A stretch of DNA of 64,000 nucleotides from an uncultured Prevotella sp. Its GTDB lineage: Bacteria; Bacteroidota; Bacteroidia; Bacteroidales; Bacteroidaceae. Positions 8,822 to 18,550 of this stretch are shown here, piece after piece. The stretch lies in contig CAKQSF010000004.1 of NCBI GenBank assembly GCA_934272845.1, positions 1-64,000 on the forward strand. The letters are read 5' to 3'. Position 1 is the first letter of the stretch. Each line of letters begins with the position of its first letter. The notes under the pieces were generated by a model, which worked only from the letters and a program-made list of their open reading frames with translations, had not been told where the DNA came from and did not search any database. Both the position numbers and the translations under genes were made by a program.

Positions 8822-9844
8822 TTATTTCCTGAGTATTTCGACAGTACGTGAGATAGCGTTTGCCATGTCATAGCGTGGAGAAAAACCTATTGAACGTAGT
8901 TTGTCGTTGCTCAAAATGGCATTAACAGCAATGCTGAAGCCTTTTTTCTCGGTGTTGTTTGGTAACTCAAAGCGTACGTTCTTGCCGTTAATTTCTGCAC
9001 AAAGTTGTGCAAAATCTTTCAGATGAATATTACATTTAGTGTTGCTTACATTGTAGGCGTCGCCTACTTTGCCGTGTATTAGCACGTGAAGCATTGCTGC
9101 TACTGCGTCAGAAACATAGGTATATGAGAAGAACTGATTGCCTTCGCTCTTCAATATGATGTCTTCACCAGCAATGGCACGCTTAATAAACTGTGAACTT
9201 GCCTTGCTATCGCTATCCAACATGGTAGGTCCGAACACCCTTGATAGGCGTACTGTCTTCACCTTTACGCCCTTTTCTGCAAGGTAAGACAGGCACATCG
9301 CTTCGCAAAGTCGCTTAGATTCCGTGTAGCAAGAGCGTGAAGTTGACAGGTTAAGCACGCCAGTGTAGTCCTCAGTAAATACATCAGTACCTCTGGCATT
9401 GCCGTAAACCTCCACGGAAGACATATAAAGCACCGTGGCACCACAGTTTGCGGCTAACTCAAGAGCGTTCTCGCAGCCTTTTATGTTTATCATTATTGTC
9501 TCAACAGGATATTGAGAATAGGCGGTAGGGTGGGTGTTACTCGCTCCAGGGATGATGTAGTCAACCTGCAAATCGCTAGAGAATGGAGTGCAAACGTCCT
9601 GTTCTATAAACTCAAACAAAGGGTTTTCAAAATACTCTCCTAACCTTTCTGTGGCACGGTCTTTATTTCTTCCCACGGCATACACCTTTACATCGCCCAA
9701 TGTCATCAGTGCGTCTATAAGGTGAGTACCTAGCAATCCTGTTGCTCCAGTGATGAGAAACGACTTCCCTTTCAGGTCTTCTATGCCATCAACAGACAGT
9801 ACATTCTTTATGTCTTCAATATAGTAAGGGTGCAGTTTGTTCAT
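8822..9844 (-). CDS. NAD-dependent epimerase/dehydratase (extended SDR)
   Basis: The 340-residue protein has a Rossmann fold with GATGLLG at 33-39, MSSVEVYG near 141-148 and the YxxxK pair Tyr173/Lys177 in CYTESKR. This places it with extended SDRs such as UDP-glucuronate decarboxylases and dTDP-glucose dehydratases. Its substrate is not evident. It lies 19 bases downstream of the cytidylyltransferase gene on the same strand and ends next to LicD. A CDP-linked or nucleotide-sugar substrate is therefore an inference from context. Confidence 0.8.
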   Translation of the reverse strand: MNKLHPYYIEDIKNVLSVDGIEDLKGKSFLITGATGLLGTHLIDALMTLGDVKVYAVGRNKDRATERLGEYFENPLFEFIEQDVCTPFSSDLQVDYIIPGASNTHPTAYSQYPVETIMINIKGCENALELAANCGATVLYMSSVEVYGNARGTDVFTEDYTGVLNLSTSRSCYTESKRLCEAMCLSYLAEKGVKVKTVRLSRVFGPTMLDSDSKASSQFIKRAIAGEDIILKSEGNQFFSYTYVSDAVAAMLHVLIHGKVGDAYNVSNTKCNIHLKDFAQLCAEINGKNVRFELPNNTEKKGFSIAVNAILSNDKLRSIGFSPRYDMANAISRTVEILRK

Positions 9845-9863
9845 ATTTATATGGCTTTGTCAA

Positions 9864-10577
9864 TCATTTTTCATTGTTACGAGCAAGGTATCCCTTAAAC
9901 ATCTCAAGGTCATCCATTGTCGTTAACTTAATGTTCTTGTCGCTACCAGCAGCAAAATGAAGTTTAACTCCAAGTTCTACCATCATGGTGTTGGCGTAAT
10001 GAGAGCCGTAAATACCAATCTTCTTATTGAAAGCCTCGTGATATTTCTCATCAAGCAATGTGAAATTATAGGCTTGTGGCGTTGATACCCGACGCAGAGT
10101 CTCACGCGGTATGAACTTCGTTGTGGTCGTTTCATCGTCTTCACTGACAACAAAAATCTGCTCATTGTATGGTAGTGACGTCACAGCATTGCCGTAAGTC
10201 TGTGCTTTATTAATGACATCCGTCAGCACAGCGGAGTCAACTAGTGGGCGAATACCGTCATGTATTATTATGGTATCATCGCCATTACACTTCCCCTCCA
10301 GGTTATACACACCGTTTCTTATTGACTCTTGTCCCGTACTTCCGCCTTCAACAATCCACTTTAGTTTATCTATGCCATACTGTTTACCGTATGCCCATAC
10401 TACGTTTTCCCAGCCTTTGATGCACACTACCTCTATAGCGTCAATCATAGGATGCCTTTGAAAGCCCTCAAGAGTGTAGATTAGGATAGGCTTATCGTAT
10501 ACATTAATGAATTGTTTGGGAATGTTCTGGCCCATTCGTGAGCCAGAACCGCCGGCTATGATGATTGCAATATTCAT
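9864..10577 (-). CDS. TarI/IspD-family cytidylyltransferase
   Basis: The 237-residue enzyme joins a polyol or methylerythritol phosphate to CMP from CTP. GGSGSRMG near residue 9 and PKQF near 20 form the CTP loop. The conserved acidic block reads HDGIRPLV, as in TarI-type ribitol-5-phosphate enzymes, where classical IspD has HDAARP. The SDKNIKLTT block near the C-terminus also fits. I favour CDP-ribitol or another CDP-polyol as product. IspD proper remains possible if no other ispD exists in the genome. It probably shares a transcript with the SDR below it. Confidence 0.75.
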   Translation of the reverse strand: MNIAIIIAGGSGSRMGQNIPKQFINVYDKPILIYTLEGFQRHPMIDAIEVVCIKGWENVVWAYGKQYGIDKLKWIVEGGSTGQESIRNGVYNLEGKCNGDDTIIIHDGIRPLVDSAVLTDVINKAQTYGNAVTSLPYNEQIFVVSEDDETTTTKFIPRETLRRVSTPQAYNFTLLDEKYHEAFNKKIGIYGSHYANTMMVELGVKLHFAAGSDKNIKLTTMDDLEMFKGYLARNNEK

Positions 10578-10587
10578 TGTTAGTAAT

Positions 10588-10661
10588 TAAATTAAGGGTG
10601 GTTCTATAAATTACCTTTGCTATATCAGATGTTGTAACTTTTAGAATCACCCTGTAATTAA
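10588..10661. mobile_element. MITE-like family 2, internally deleted copy
   Basis: It starts TTAAGGGTGGTTCTATAAAT and ends with the degenerate inverted end AGAATCACCCTGTAATTAA. The usual 120-base core is missing. It lies between murF/alr and the cytidylyltransferase gene. Confidence 0.65.
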
Positions 10662-10694
10662 TCTGTGACTTTGTGTCTTTACACTTGGAGACTG

Positions 10695-13187
10695 TTACTC
10701 TTCGTAATACACTCTCTTTACTCTGTTGCTGACAAGTGTTAGCAATTCGTAAGGGATAGTATCGAGTTTGTCGGATAGTACGGTAACAGGGAGGTTATCA
10801 CCGAATATCTCTACGCTGTCGCCTTCTTTACAATCGATGCCTGTTACGTCTATCATGCACACGTCCATGCATATATTTCCCACATACTCTGCCTTCTGCC
10901 CATTGACAAGGCAGTAGGCATTACGATTGCCAAGATGACGGTTCAGACCGTCTGCGTAGCCTATTGGTATCGCTGCTATGACGCTATCACGATCGAGAAT
11001 AGTACGGCGTGAATAGCCAATAGAATCTCCTGCCTTCACGTTTCTTAACTGAAGGATTGTCGTCTTCAGCGTAGAGACGTTGTTAATGATTTCGTTATTG
11101 CGTGGATTTATGCCGTAAAGTCCCAGTCCAAGACGGCACATGTCCATCTGACGTTCTGGGAAATGCTCTATGCCCGCAGAGTTACAGATATGTCGTATGA
11201 TATGATGCGAGAAGGCATTTTGTAGAGCATCGGCTCCCTTCAGATAGAGATCATACTGCATTTGCGAGAAATCATCAAACTCATCACCGTCAGAACCCAC
11301 GAAATGTGAGAATACTGAGCGTGGGGTCAGTGCGCTTTGGTTCTTCAAATACTCTATCAATCGCGGCATATCGTCAACAGGATGGAAGCCTAAACGGTGC
11401 ATGCCAGTGTCGAGTTTCACATGGATGGGATAGCCAGTGATGCCCTCTTTGCGTGCAGCATGACGCAAAGCATCGAGCAATCGGAATGAGTACACCTCTG
11501 GTTCGAGGTCATAATCGAACATTGTTTTGAAGGCTGTCATCTCTGGATTCATCACCATTATATTGGCTGTGATGCCAGCCTGGCGAAGTGCCACGCCCTC
11601 ATCTGCAACAGCAACGGCAAGATAATCAACGCGATGGTCTTGCAGTGTCTTTGCTATTTCTACAGCACCGGCACCGTAGGCGTCTGCCTTTATCATGCAA
11701 ACGAGTTTCGTTCCTGGCTTCATCTTTTCACGATACCAGTTAAGATTGGCAACGACAGCGGTGAGATTAACCTCAAGTGTTGTCTCATGTACCTTCTCTA
11801 CGAGTTGGTCTGTAATGCGGTCAAAGCGGAAACGGCGTGCTCCCTTTATAAGAATCACCTCATCATGCAGTTGCTTAAAGCACTCACTGTCGAGGAAAGT
11901 GTCTGTGTCAGTAAAGGAGTAAGTCTCCGTTGTCTCAGGCAACGCGAGTTTTCCAATAGCAGAAAGTTTTGGTCCTACAGCGATAAACTTATCTATCTTT
12001 CGGCTGCCTATCATGTCAGCGAGTTTCACAGCCATCTCTTTATCGTCAAGACCCGATTGGTCTATGTCGCTGAGTATGAGTGTGCGCTTGCGTCCTTTGT
12101 GGTCAGGACGACGCTGCATGAAGTCAAGTGCTATGTCGAGTGAAGCGAGATCGGAGTTGTATGAGTCGTTGATAAGGGTGCAACCGTTGCGTCCTTCCTT
12201 CACCTCCAGGCGCATAGCAACCTGTTCAAGCATTGGCATACGCTCTGAAATCTCGTCAGTTGTCAAGCCAAGGCATAGTGCTGTCACCGCACAAGTGATA
12301 GAATCCTCCACCGCTGCTTCGTCTATAAACGGTATAGTGTATTCTCCTTCCTGCTCATCCTTATAGATATAATGTATCGTTGTGGCAGTTTCTGTTTTAT
12401 CAACACTCTGCACATAGAACGCCGCAGAACTGTCATTCATAGACCAACCAAGTTTTTCTCCGCTGAAATCGCTCTGTCTTAGCACACGGAACACTACGTC
12501 ATTGTCCATCGGATAAACCAAAGTCTTGCAGTCACGGAACAGTCTGAACTTCTCTTTGCATTTATCTTCCATTGACAGGAAGTTCTCCTGATGCGCCATT
12601 CCTAATGATGTGAAGACACCGATTGTAGGCTGTATGATGTCGGTCAACTTCGCCATCTCGCCTACTTTGCTTATACCTGCTTCAAAGATACCTACGGAAG
12701 AGGCTTCGTTCAACTGCCATATAGATAGTGGAACGCCTATCTGCGAGTTATAAGAACGTGGCGAACGCGTCACGTTCATAGTCGGCATGAGCAGTTGGTA
12801 AAGCCATTCCTTTACAACGGTCTTTCCGTTACTGCCAGTAATGCCTACTATTGGTATGTTAAACTCGTCACGATGTCTCTCTGCCAGACGCTGTAACGCC
12901 GCGAGTGATGAAGACACTTGCAGGAAGTTTGCTCCTTCCCATGCCTCTGATTGCTCGCTGTACGCTTCTGGCAGTCTTTCTACAACGAAGTTACGCACGC
13001 CTCTTTTATAGAGGTCTTTCAGGTAGTTATGCCCGTCATTTCGTTCTGATTTCAGCGCAAAGAAGAGTGTTTCTTCAGGAAAAGACAGTGAACGACTGTC
13101 AGTAAGTAGGAAACTTATCGTTGTAGCGGCATTGCCATAGCGGTGCGCTCCTATCAGGCTTGTAACTTTTTCAATAGGATAAACCAT
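10695..13187 (-). CDS. murF/alr: MurF-alanine racemase fusion
   Basis: The 830-residue protein joins two peptidoglycan enzymes. Residues 1 to about 460 are MurF, which adds D-Ala-D-Ala to the UDP-MurNAc-tripeptide; its ATP loop is GITGSNGKT at 115-123. From about 468 a complete alanine racemase follows, with the PLP lysine Lys500 in MIKADAYG and the IPIGYADG block that usually holds an active-site residue region. The fusion is typical of Bacteroidetes and couples D-Ala supply to its use. The gap down to the cytidylyltransferase gene holds a shortened MITE-like repeat. Confidence 0.95.
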   Translation of the reverse strand: MVYPIEKVTSLIGAHRYGNAATTISFLLTDSRSLSFPEETLFFALKSERNDGHNYLKDLYKRGVRNFVVERLPEAYSEQSEAWEGANFLQVSSSLAALQRLAERHRDEFNIPIVGITGSNGKTVVKEWLYQLLMPTMNVTRSPRSYNSQIGVPLSIWQLNEASSVGIFEAGISKVGEMAKLTDIIQPTIGVFTSLGMAHQENFLSMEDKCKEKFRLFRDCKTLVYPMDNDVVFRVLRQSDFSGEKLGWSMNDSSAAFYVQSVDKTETATTIHYIYKDEQEGEYTIPFIDEAAVEDSITCAVTALCLGLTTDEISERMPMLEQVAMRLEVKEGRNGCTLINDSYNSDLASLDIALDFMQRRPDHKGRKRTLILSDIDQSGLDDKEMAVKLADMIGSRKIDKFIAVGPKLSAIGKLALPETTETYSFTDTDTFLDSECFKQLHDEVILIKGARRFRFDRITDQLVEKVHETTLEVNLTAVVANLNWYREKMKPGTKLVCMIKADAYGAGAVEIAKTLQDHRVDYLAVAVADEGVALRQAGITANIMVMNPEMTAFKTMFDYDLEPEVYSFRLLDALRHAARKEGITGYPIHVKLDTGMHRLGFHPVDDMPRLIEYLKNQSALTPRSVFSHFVGSDGDEFDDFSQMQYDLYLKGADALQNAFSHHIIRHICNSAGIEHFPERQMDMCRLGLGLYGINPRNNEIINNVSTLKTTILQLRNVKAGDSIGYSRRTILDRDSVIAAIPIGYADGLNRHLGNRNAYCLVNGQKAEYVGNICMDVCMIDVTGIDCKEGDSVEIFGDNLPVTVLSDKLDTIPYELLTLVSNRVKRVYYEE

Positions 13188-13295
13188 TGTGTTTTAATTT
13201 AGAATTAAATGGTTATGGGTTGTGGGTTATAGGTTGGTTTGTCGTTTTGACATATCCAGAACCTACAACCCACAGTCAATAGTCAATTATGTTGT

Positions 13296-15707
13296 TTATT
13301 TAGTTGCTAACTTCAACTTCACAGGCTTCATGCCCTGTGCTGTCGCTGTGATAGTAACGGCAGAGGGATTAACGCCAGAACGCAGTATAGCGAGGCATGA
13401 ACCCTTGTAGAGGTTACGCTTGTCTGTAACGTTAAGTTCATCTGATTGATGGTTACCACTGCTTACAGCAGCGAGCGTAGCATCGCCAGTCACGGTGAAT
13501 TTAACCTCTCCTTGCGCTGTCTGTACGCGTCGTCCTTTCTTGTCTACCGCTACGACACGGATGTGCTGCAGGTCCTGTCCGTCTGCTTTCCAGTTGGCAT
13601 TATCGCTTTCCAAGCGCAGAGTCACAGGCTGACCTGTTGTCTCTATGCGGTGGCGTGCAACGACTTTACCGTTCGTTCTTGCTACAGCCTCACAGTAACC
13701 GTCTTGATATTCCACGCCACTCCAGCGTATCTGGTTGCGCATCTTGGCACTCTTGAGGTCGTTTTTCTTCACGCCATAACTCTTACCATTTACAAACAAC
13801 TCCACTTCCTCAGCGTTAGTGTATGTCGTAATGTCGAGTTTTGAGCCTGGCTTACGGTTCCAGTGGTCGCTCTGTCCGTCGTTACCAGTCTGTACACCGT
13901 TCCACATTGCGTCACCCTTAGTGTCTGTTACTGCTATGTGTACGAGTGGTTCGTCGGGTTTAAAGAACGATCTCATGTAGTAAGCCTTAGGCTTTGGCTC
14001 CAACGCAATGTCGAACACGCCCTGTGCCCAGCCCTTGGTAGGCCAGCCCTGACTCTCTCCGAGGTAGTCAATCGCTCCCCAGTAAGCCAGTCCTATCACC
14101 TTATCGAGGTCCATAGCGAAGTAGTTTTCGCCCATGGCGGCAACTGAAGCCTCGCTTTGGTAGAATGTCATCCAAGGGAAGTTCTTGCTATCACCAGGAA
14201 AGTACATATAGCGATAGTTATATGACTGTACGTCAGTTACCTTTGCCAATTCGCATGGTAGCGAGTCTGTCTCCCAGTTACGATAGCGTGGATGCATAGC
14301 GACTGTCACCTTACGGCTATTATCATAGCGGTCAACCACGGTCTTCAGCAGTTTGTATTGTGTTACGCCGAAGTCGTTATACGGCATATCGTTGTATGAC
14401 TGTAGTTCGTTTCCCATTGACCACATGACCACAGAAGGGTGGTTTCTGTCACGTGTAATGAACTCCTCCACTTGACTTGCCCACAGGTTTGAGAAGTCAT
14501 TGCGTCCTGCACCGACATACTGGTTGTTCCATTTGTCGTACAGTTCATCTACAACAAGAATGCCATTCTCATCGCAAAGGTTAAGGAACGACTCAGAGTA
14601 TGGGTTATGTGATGTGCGGATATGGTTCATGCCATATTCCTTCATCAACTTTATTCTCTTTTCTATAGCCCTTGGGAAGGCTGCCGCACCGAGCGCACCG
14701 TTGGTGTGGTGGTTAGCATATCCCTTGAGAAGTACCTTCTTTCCGTTCAACTTCAGTCCGTAGTCAGGACCTATCTCTATAGTGCGCACGCCGAAACGCT
14801 GTGACGTTACCGCAGCCACTGTGCCGTTTTCTTTTATCAGTTCAACCCTTGCAGTGTAAAGGTTAGGGTGCTCACAGTCCCACAGCATTGGTGAGTCGAG
14901 GTCGAAAGACGGCAATGCTAATTCCTGACCACGCTTATAGTTGCGGTTACGCTTTACATCGTAGGTCTCGTTCTTCACCACAACGCCAGTAGGGTCGGTA
15001 ACAACAAGACGCATCTTCACTGTGTTCTGCTTTGTGTTACACTGCACATTGGCAGTGATATTCACCGTCTTATTATCCTTTGTCGTGATGTAAAGGGGAT
15101 GACGGTTGAAGTACATCTGCGCATCAGTATATACAAGGTTCACGTCGCGGAACAGTCCTCCACCCGTGTACCACCTTGACTGCTTAGGCTCACCAGTATT
15201 GGCGTAGACGGCGATGGTGTTCTCTTGTCCCCACTTCAGTTTGTTTGTCACGTCAATTTCAAAGCCTACATAACCATAGTCTGTGCCTCCAATGCGTTGT
15301 CCGTTGAGGTAGACGTCACCATAGTACATTATGCCTTGGAAGTCGAGCAGTGCCCTTTTGCCTTTCTTCGTGGCGTCAGGAGTGATGCTTTTAACATACC
15401 ATCCTCCTCCCATCTCCTTGAAGCCACGCGCTGACAGGCGGCTCTTGATGTTGGCACCTGCATCGCTGTTGTCGGCACGCTCGCTGGCATCAGGTGCCAC
15501 CCATGGCTGTTCTATCTGGAAATCGTGTGGTACATTGATTACTCTCCAGCCGTCAGCCTGTGCCTTTTGCTGTGTGATGGTAGCGGAAGCGTTATCGCCG
15601 AGTTGGAAATACCAGCCACGGTCAAGGCTTATTGTGTCTGAGACGGTACCTGCCATTGCTGGGATTATGGAGCAAGCAAGACCGAAAAGGGTTATATGTA
15701 GTTTCAT
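13296..15707 (-). CDS. Secreted GH2 glycosidase, probably beta-galactosidase
   Basis: The 803-residue enzyme has a signal peptide (about 1-19, ending AMA), a jelly-roll sugar-binding domain, an Ig-like domain, a TIM barrel and C-terminal Ig-like domains. The acid/base is Glu434 in MGNEL and the nucleophile Glu519 in YQSEAS. RTSHNPYS near residue 360 is the usual GH2 block. Beta-galactosidase is likely, but beta-glucuronidase or another GH2 activity cannot be excluded. It follows GH105 on the same strand, so the two may act together on pectic side chains. Its leader is A/C-rich. Confidence 0.88.
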   Translation of the reverse strand: MKLHITLFGLACSIIPAMAGTVSDTISLDRGWYFQLGDNASATITQQKAQADGWRVINVPHDFQIEQPWVAPDASERADNSDAGANIKSRLSARGFKEMGGGWYVKSITPDATKKGKRALLDFQGIMYYGDVYLNGQRIGGTDYGYVGFEIDVTNKLKWGQENTIAVYANTGEPKQSRWYTGGGLFRDVNLVYTDAQMYFNRHPLYITTKDNKTVNITANVQCNTKQNTVKMRLVVTDPTGVVVKNETYDVKRNRNYKRGQELALPSFDLDSPMLWDCEHPNLYTARVELIKENGTVAAVTSQRFGVRTIEIGPDYGLKLNGKKVLLKGYANHHTNGALGAAAFPRAIEKRIKLMKEYGMNHIRTSHNPYSESFLNLCDENGILVVDELYDKWNNQYVGAGRNDFSNLWASQVEEFITRDRNHPSVVMWSMGNELQSYNDMPYNDFGVTQYKLLKTVVDRYDNSRKVTVAMHPRYRNWETDSLPCELAKVTDVQSYNYRYMYFPGDSKNFPWMTFYQSEASVAAMGENYFAMDLDKVIGLAYWGAIDYLGESQGWPTKGWAQGVFDIALEPKPKAYYMRSFFKPDEPLVHIAVTDTKGDAMWNGVQTGNDGQSDHWNRKPGSKLDITTYTNAEEVELFVNGKSYGVKKNDLKSAKMRNQIRWSGVEYQDGYCEAVARTNGKVVARHRIETTGQPVTLRLESDNANWKADGQDLQHIRVVAVDKKGRRVQTAQGEVKFTVTGDATLAAVSSGNHQSDELNVTDKRNLYKGSCLAILRSGVNPSAVTITATAQGMKPVKLKLATK

Positions 15708-15756
15708 AGATGTTGTTTCTTTATTTGGTTATTTTATTGTTTGGGGAGTATTTTGA

Positions 15757-15778
15757 CGGTGGCGTAGAAACGCCACCG
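15757..15778. terminator. Strong 9-bp hairpin in the GH105-GH2 gap
   Basis: CGGTGGCGT (15757-15765) and ACGCCACCG (15770-15778) are perfect complements around an AGAA loop. There is no clear U-tract on the minus strand, so it may attenuate rather than terminate. Confidence 0.5.
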
Positions 15779-15781
15779 CAC

Positions 15782-15840
15782 AAGGATGAGGTCTACATCA
15801 TGCAAGGACGAGGTCTACACCATGCAAGGACGGAGGCTGC
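15782..15840. repeat. 22-bp tandem repeat, 2.5 copies
   Basis: Units at 15782-15803 and 15804-15825 differ at two positions (AAGGAYGAGGTCTACAYCAT plus GC). A partial third unit AAGGACGGAGGCTGC follows. They end just before the GH105 stop codon. Confidence 0.85.
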
Positions 15841-15841
15841 A

Positions 15842-16996
15842 TTAATACTGCTTTATTACGGTATCATAGTTTATGCCGTTCTTTAGTTTGTAGTATTCTG
15901 TTGCTCCGAGTAGGAAGGCTCCAAGCCCGTAGTCATCGAAGTCAGGCTCTTTCTCGTAGGTCACAGGCTGGCTTGACGCTGGTCTGTCGCCCGTTCCCTG
16001 CACGTAACCGAGGAATCCGTCCTTATGAACGCATGACGCTATGGCTGACCATGCTTTCTCTATTGCTGGCATATATTCCTTCTTTTTGAGGTATCCGTGT
16101 CTTACTCCCCATGACATACCGTAGAGGAAGAGTGCCGTTCCGCTCAGTTCCTTACCGGCAAAGTCCTGTGATGCGAGGCTTGCGTTCCAGAAACCGTCCT
16201 CACGTTGCAATGGCAGCAGTGCCTTTGACATAGCGAGGAAGTCGTTTTTCATGTACTTATAGTACTTGTCTTTTGTAGACAACGTCATCATAACACGCAC
16301 GTATGAGGCATACACCCATCCGTTACCACGGCTCCAATAGCAGTTTTTTCCATCACTTTCCTTGTATGGTGGCACGAAGTTAGCGTCTCTCCACCATAGT
16401 CCTTCTGCCGTATTAAAGAGTTTTCCGCCACAAGTGTCGCGGCTCCATGTGTACGACTGCATGGCATAGTCGAGGTATTTACGGTCGCCCGTTATGGCAG
16501 CGAGGCGTGTAAAGGCAGGCATCGCCATCTGAATAGCATCTATCCACGTCCAGTCACGGTTTGTACCACGCGCAATCTGTTGGTCGAAGTTCTCTTTTAC
16601 CTTCTCTACCTTTTCCTTACCACCTACCTGACAGTAGCGTTCCAAGTACACCTGAGCGCAGCATTGGTCGTCGGCATGTACCGTTGTAACGCCATTACGC
16701 GGTGTCCATTTATGAAAATTGCCCCATGTATCTACATACTTCATGTATCTATCTTGCGGGTCTATGTCGTTAAGTGCCATCAGTCCCTCGAAGTACACGG
16801 CACGCGTCCATAGGTTACTTGGTCTTAGTCGTTTCGCCTTTGTCGGCTCCGTTGGGTCACTCCACTTCGCCATGAAGTAGTCGTTTGCACGTTGTGCCAT
16901 CGTCAGAGCGTTGTTGGCAGTGGCGTTGTTGGCTTTTTGTGCAAAGCCAGTCATTGTGCTGGCGCAGAGCAGTGCCGTGAGCAGTGTCTTTATCAT
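15842..16996 (-). CDS. Secreted GH105 unsaturated rhamnogalacturonyl hydrolase
   Basis: The 384-residue protein has a signal peptide (1-20, ending GFAQ) and an (alpha/alpha)6 barrel. HADDQCCAQ at about 108-116 and DWTWIDAIQ with Asp153 match the two catalytic acidic regions of YteR-type enzymes. SRGNGWVYASYVRV near 240 is another family block. The enzyme would split unsaturated galacturonate from oligosaccharides released by pectate or rhamnogalacturonan lyases. GH2 lies downstream on the same strand. An A/C-rich leader and a promoter at 17068-17099 precede it. Confidence 0.88.
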   Translation of the reverse strand: MIKTLLTALLCASTMTGFAQKANNATANNALTMAQRANDYFMAKWSDPTEPTKAKRLRPSNLWTRAVYFEGLMALNDIDPQDRYMKYVDTWGNFHKWTPRNGVTTVHADDQCCAQVYLERYCQVGGKEKVEKVKENFDQQIARGTNRDWTWIDAIQMAMPAFTRLAAITGDRKYLDYAMQSYTWSRDTCGGKLFNTAEGLWWRDANFVPPYKESDGKNCYWSRGNGWVYASYVRVMMTLSTKDKYYKYMKNDFLAMSKALLPLQREDGFWNASLASQDFAGKELSGTALFLYGMSWGVRHGYLKKKEYMPAIEKAWSAIASCVHKDGFLGYVQGTGDRPASSQPVTYEKEPDFDDYGLGAFLLGATEYYKLKNGINYDTVIKQY

Positions 16997-17067
16997 AGTT
17001 AGTCTTTTAGTTGTTATGTTGTTTAGTTATTTCGTTTCGTGGTGTTTTTTCGTATTCTTATTTTGCG

Positions 17068-17099
17068 CAAAGTTACTAAAAACCGTCAAGAATACCAAG
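17068..17099 (-). promoter_or_regulatory. Promoter for GH105
   Basis: Read on the minus strand, CTTG (17096-17099) is followed after 20 bases by TAACTTTG (17068-17075). This is one mismatch from the Bacteroidetes consensus and lies about 72 bases before the GH105 start. Confidence 0.55.
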
Positions 17100-17150
17100 G
17101 TTTAAGCCTCAAAAAATAGGAAATAACGTAAAAATACAGTGGCTTATATA

Positions 17151-18311
17151 TTAATGTGTCAGCAAAATGCGGAACGTTGTGCCTTTACCCACTTCAGAGT
17201 TGAGCACAAAGATACGTCCCTTGTGGTATTCCTCTACTATTCTCTTTGCTAACGACAGTCCGAGTCCCCAACCGCGTTTCTTTGTGGTAAAGCCAGGGCG
17301 GAACACATTTTTTATGTTCTTTCGCTCTATTCCCTTGCCTGTATCAGTAACGTCAATGCACGTTCTGCCTTCAAGTAGAAAGGCGTGTATATGTATGCTG
17401 CCCCTACCTTCCATAGCGTCTACGGCGTTCTTACATAGGTTTTCGAACACCCATTCAAAGAGTTGCTGACTGACATTAACCTTCATGCTGTCATCGTCTA
17501 CCTCTAACGTTATCTGTACCTTCTGTGATGTGCGGCGATTCATGTAGTCTACCACGTGGCACAGCAGGTCTTTCAGCACCACCTCCTGACGCTCTGGCGT
17601 TGAGCCTATTTTTGAAAAGCGGTCGGCTATCAACTGTAGTCGCTTCACGTCCTTATCCATCTCTGGTATCAGGTCGTCGTCGGGGTACTCCTCTCGCAGT
17701 ATTTCCGTCCACGCCATGAGGCTCGATATCGGTGTGCCTAACTGGTGTGCGGTCTCTTTTGACAGTCCTACCCACACCTTGTTTTGCTCTGCTTTCTTAG
17801 AAGTCAACAGTGCGAATATCGCTATCACTACGAAGAGCATCACTATTCCCAACTGTATGTAGGGGTAATATGCCAGTCGTGTCAGCAGCAGCGAGTCGTC
17901 ATAGCACACCATAAGATAATCGTCCTTTGCGTCAGATAGTTGCACCTTTATAGCATGGCGGTTCACTCGCATCGTCTCCGCCTTGCGAACAGCCACCGCC
18001 ATGCTGTCTTCCGCGTTGTCGGCAACTATCTTTACGTTACGAAAGGTCTGCACGTTGCCCTTGGCGTCGGTCACTATCACGGGTATGGTATTGTTTTCTT
18101 CCAGCACCTTCAGCACAAGGTTGAGGTCAGTCTCGTCGTCCGCCATACTGAGACTGTGTATCGCTTCAGCCCATATCTCCATGCGGTTGCGCTCCTCTCG
18201 TGCCAAATCCTTTACCAAAAGGTGGCTCGCCACAAGCGAAGTGGCGGCTATCACCACCGCCGACACTATGAGTCCTATATTTACTTGCCGTATCTTGTCT
18301 GTCCAAATCAT
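17151..18311 (-). CDS. Membrane sensor histidine kinase, orphan
   Basis: From the chosen start the protein has 386 residues. A membrane segment spans about 11-32, an extracytoplasmic domain 35-148 and a second segment about 152-170. The H-box is KETAHQLGTPISS with His189. The ATPase domain has DTGKGI and GWGLGLSLA. No response regulator lies next to it, so its partner is unknown. An ATG nine codons upstream (18338) is in frame. A -7-like box TATCTTTG lies at 18317-18324 between the two candidates and favours the shorter form. Confidence 0.85.
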   Translation of the reverse strand: MIWTDKIRQVNIGLIVSAVVIAATSLVASHLLVKDLAREERNRMEIWAEAIHSLSMADDETDLNLVLKVLEENNTIPVIVTDAKGNVQTFRNVKIVADNAEDSMAVAVRKAETMRVNRHAIKVQLSDAKDDYLMVCYDDSLLLTRLAYYPYIQLGIVMLFVVIAIFALLTSKKAEQNKVWVGLSKETAHQLGTPISSLMAWTEILREEYPDDDLIPEMDKDVKRLQLIADRFSKIGSTPERQEVVLKDLLCHVVDYMNRRTSQKVQITLEVDDDSMKVNVSQQLFEWVFENLCKNAVDAMEGRGSIHIHAFLLEGRTCIDVTDTGKGIERKNIKNVFRPGFTTKKRGWGLGLSLAKRIVEEYHKGRIFVLNSEVGKGTTFRILLTH

Positions 18312-18497
18312 GAGCACAAAGATAATCATTTTTTCCAAAACATGATATTACAGATATCAAAAAAATATAAGAACACTAGAAAATAATCACTCGTTATATG
18401 CCTTTTAATCGTTTAGTTATTGTGTTATTTTTCCTAAGGAATAATACTTTTTGCACAAAAAGTAGGAAAATTCTATCAATATTCAAGAAATATTTAC

Positions 18498-18505
18498 TAC
18501 CTTTG
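18498..18505 (+). promoter_or_regulatory. -7 box for the DUF2147 gene
   Basis: TACCTTTG matches TAnnTTTG and lies 45 bases before the ATG. No clear TTTG is found 20 bases upstream, so the promoter is incomplete by consensus. Confidence 0.45.
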
Positions 18506-18550
18506 TGCCCCGATTAGCATAATAAACAATATCTTATTAAACAAGGATTA

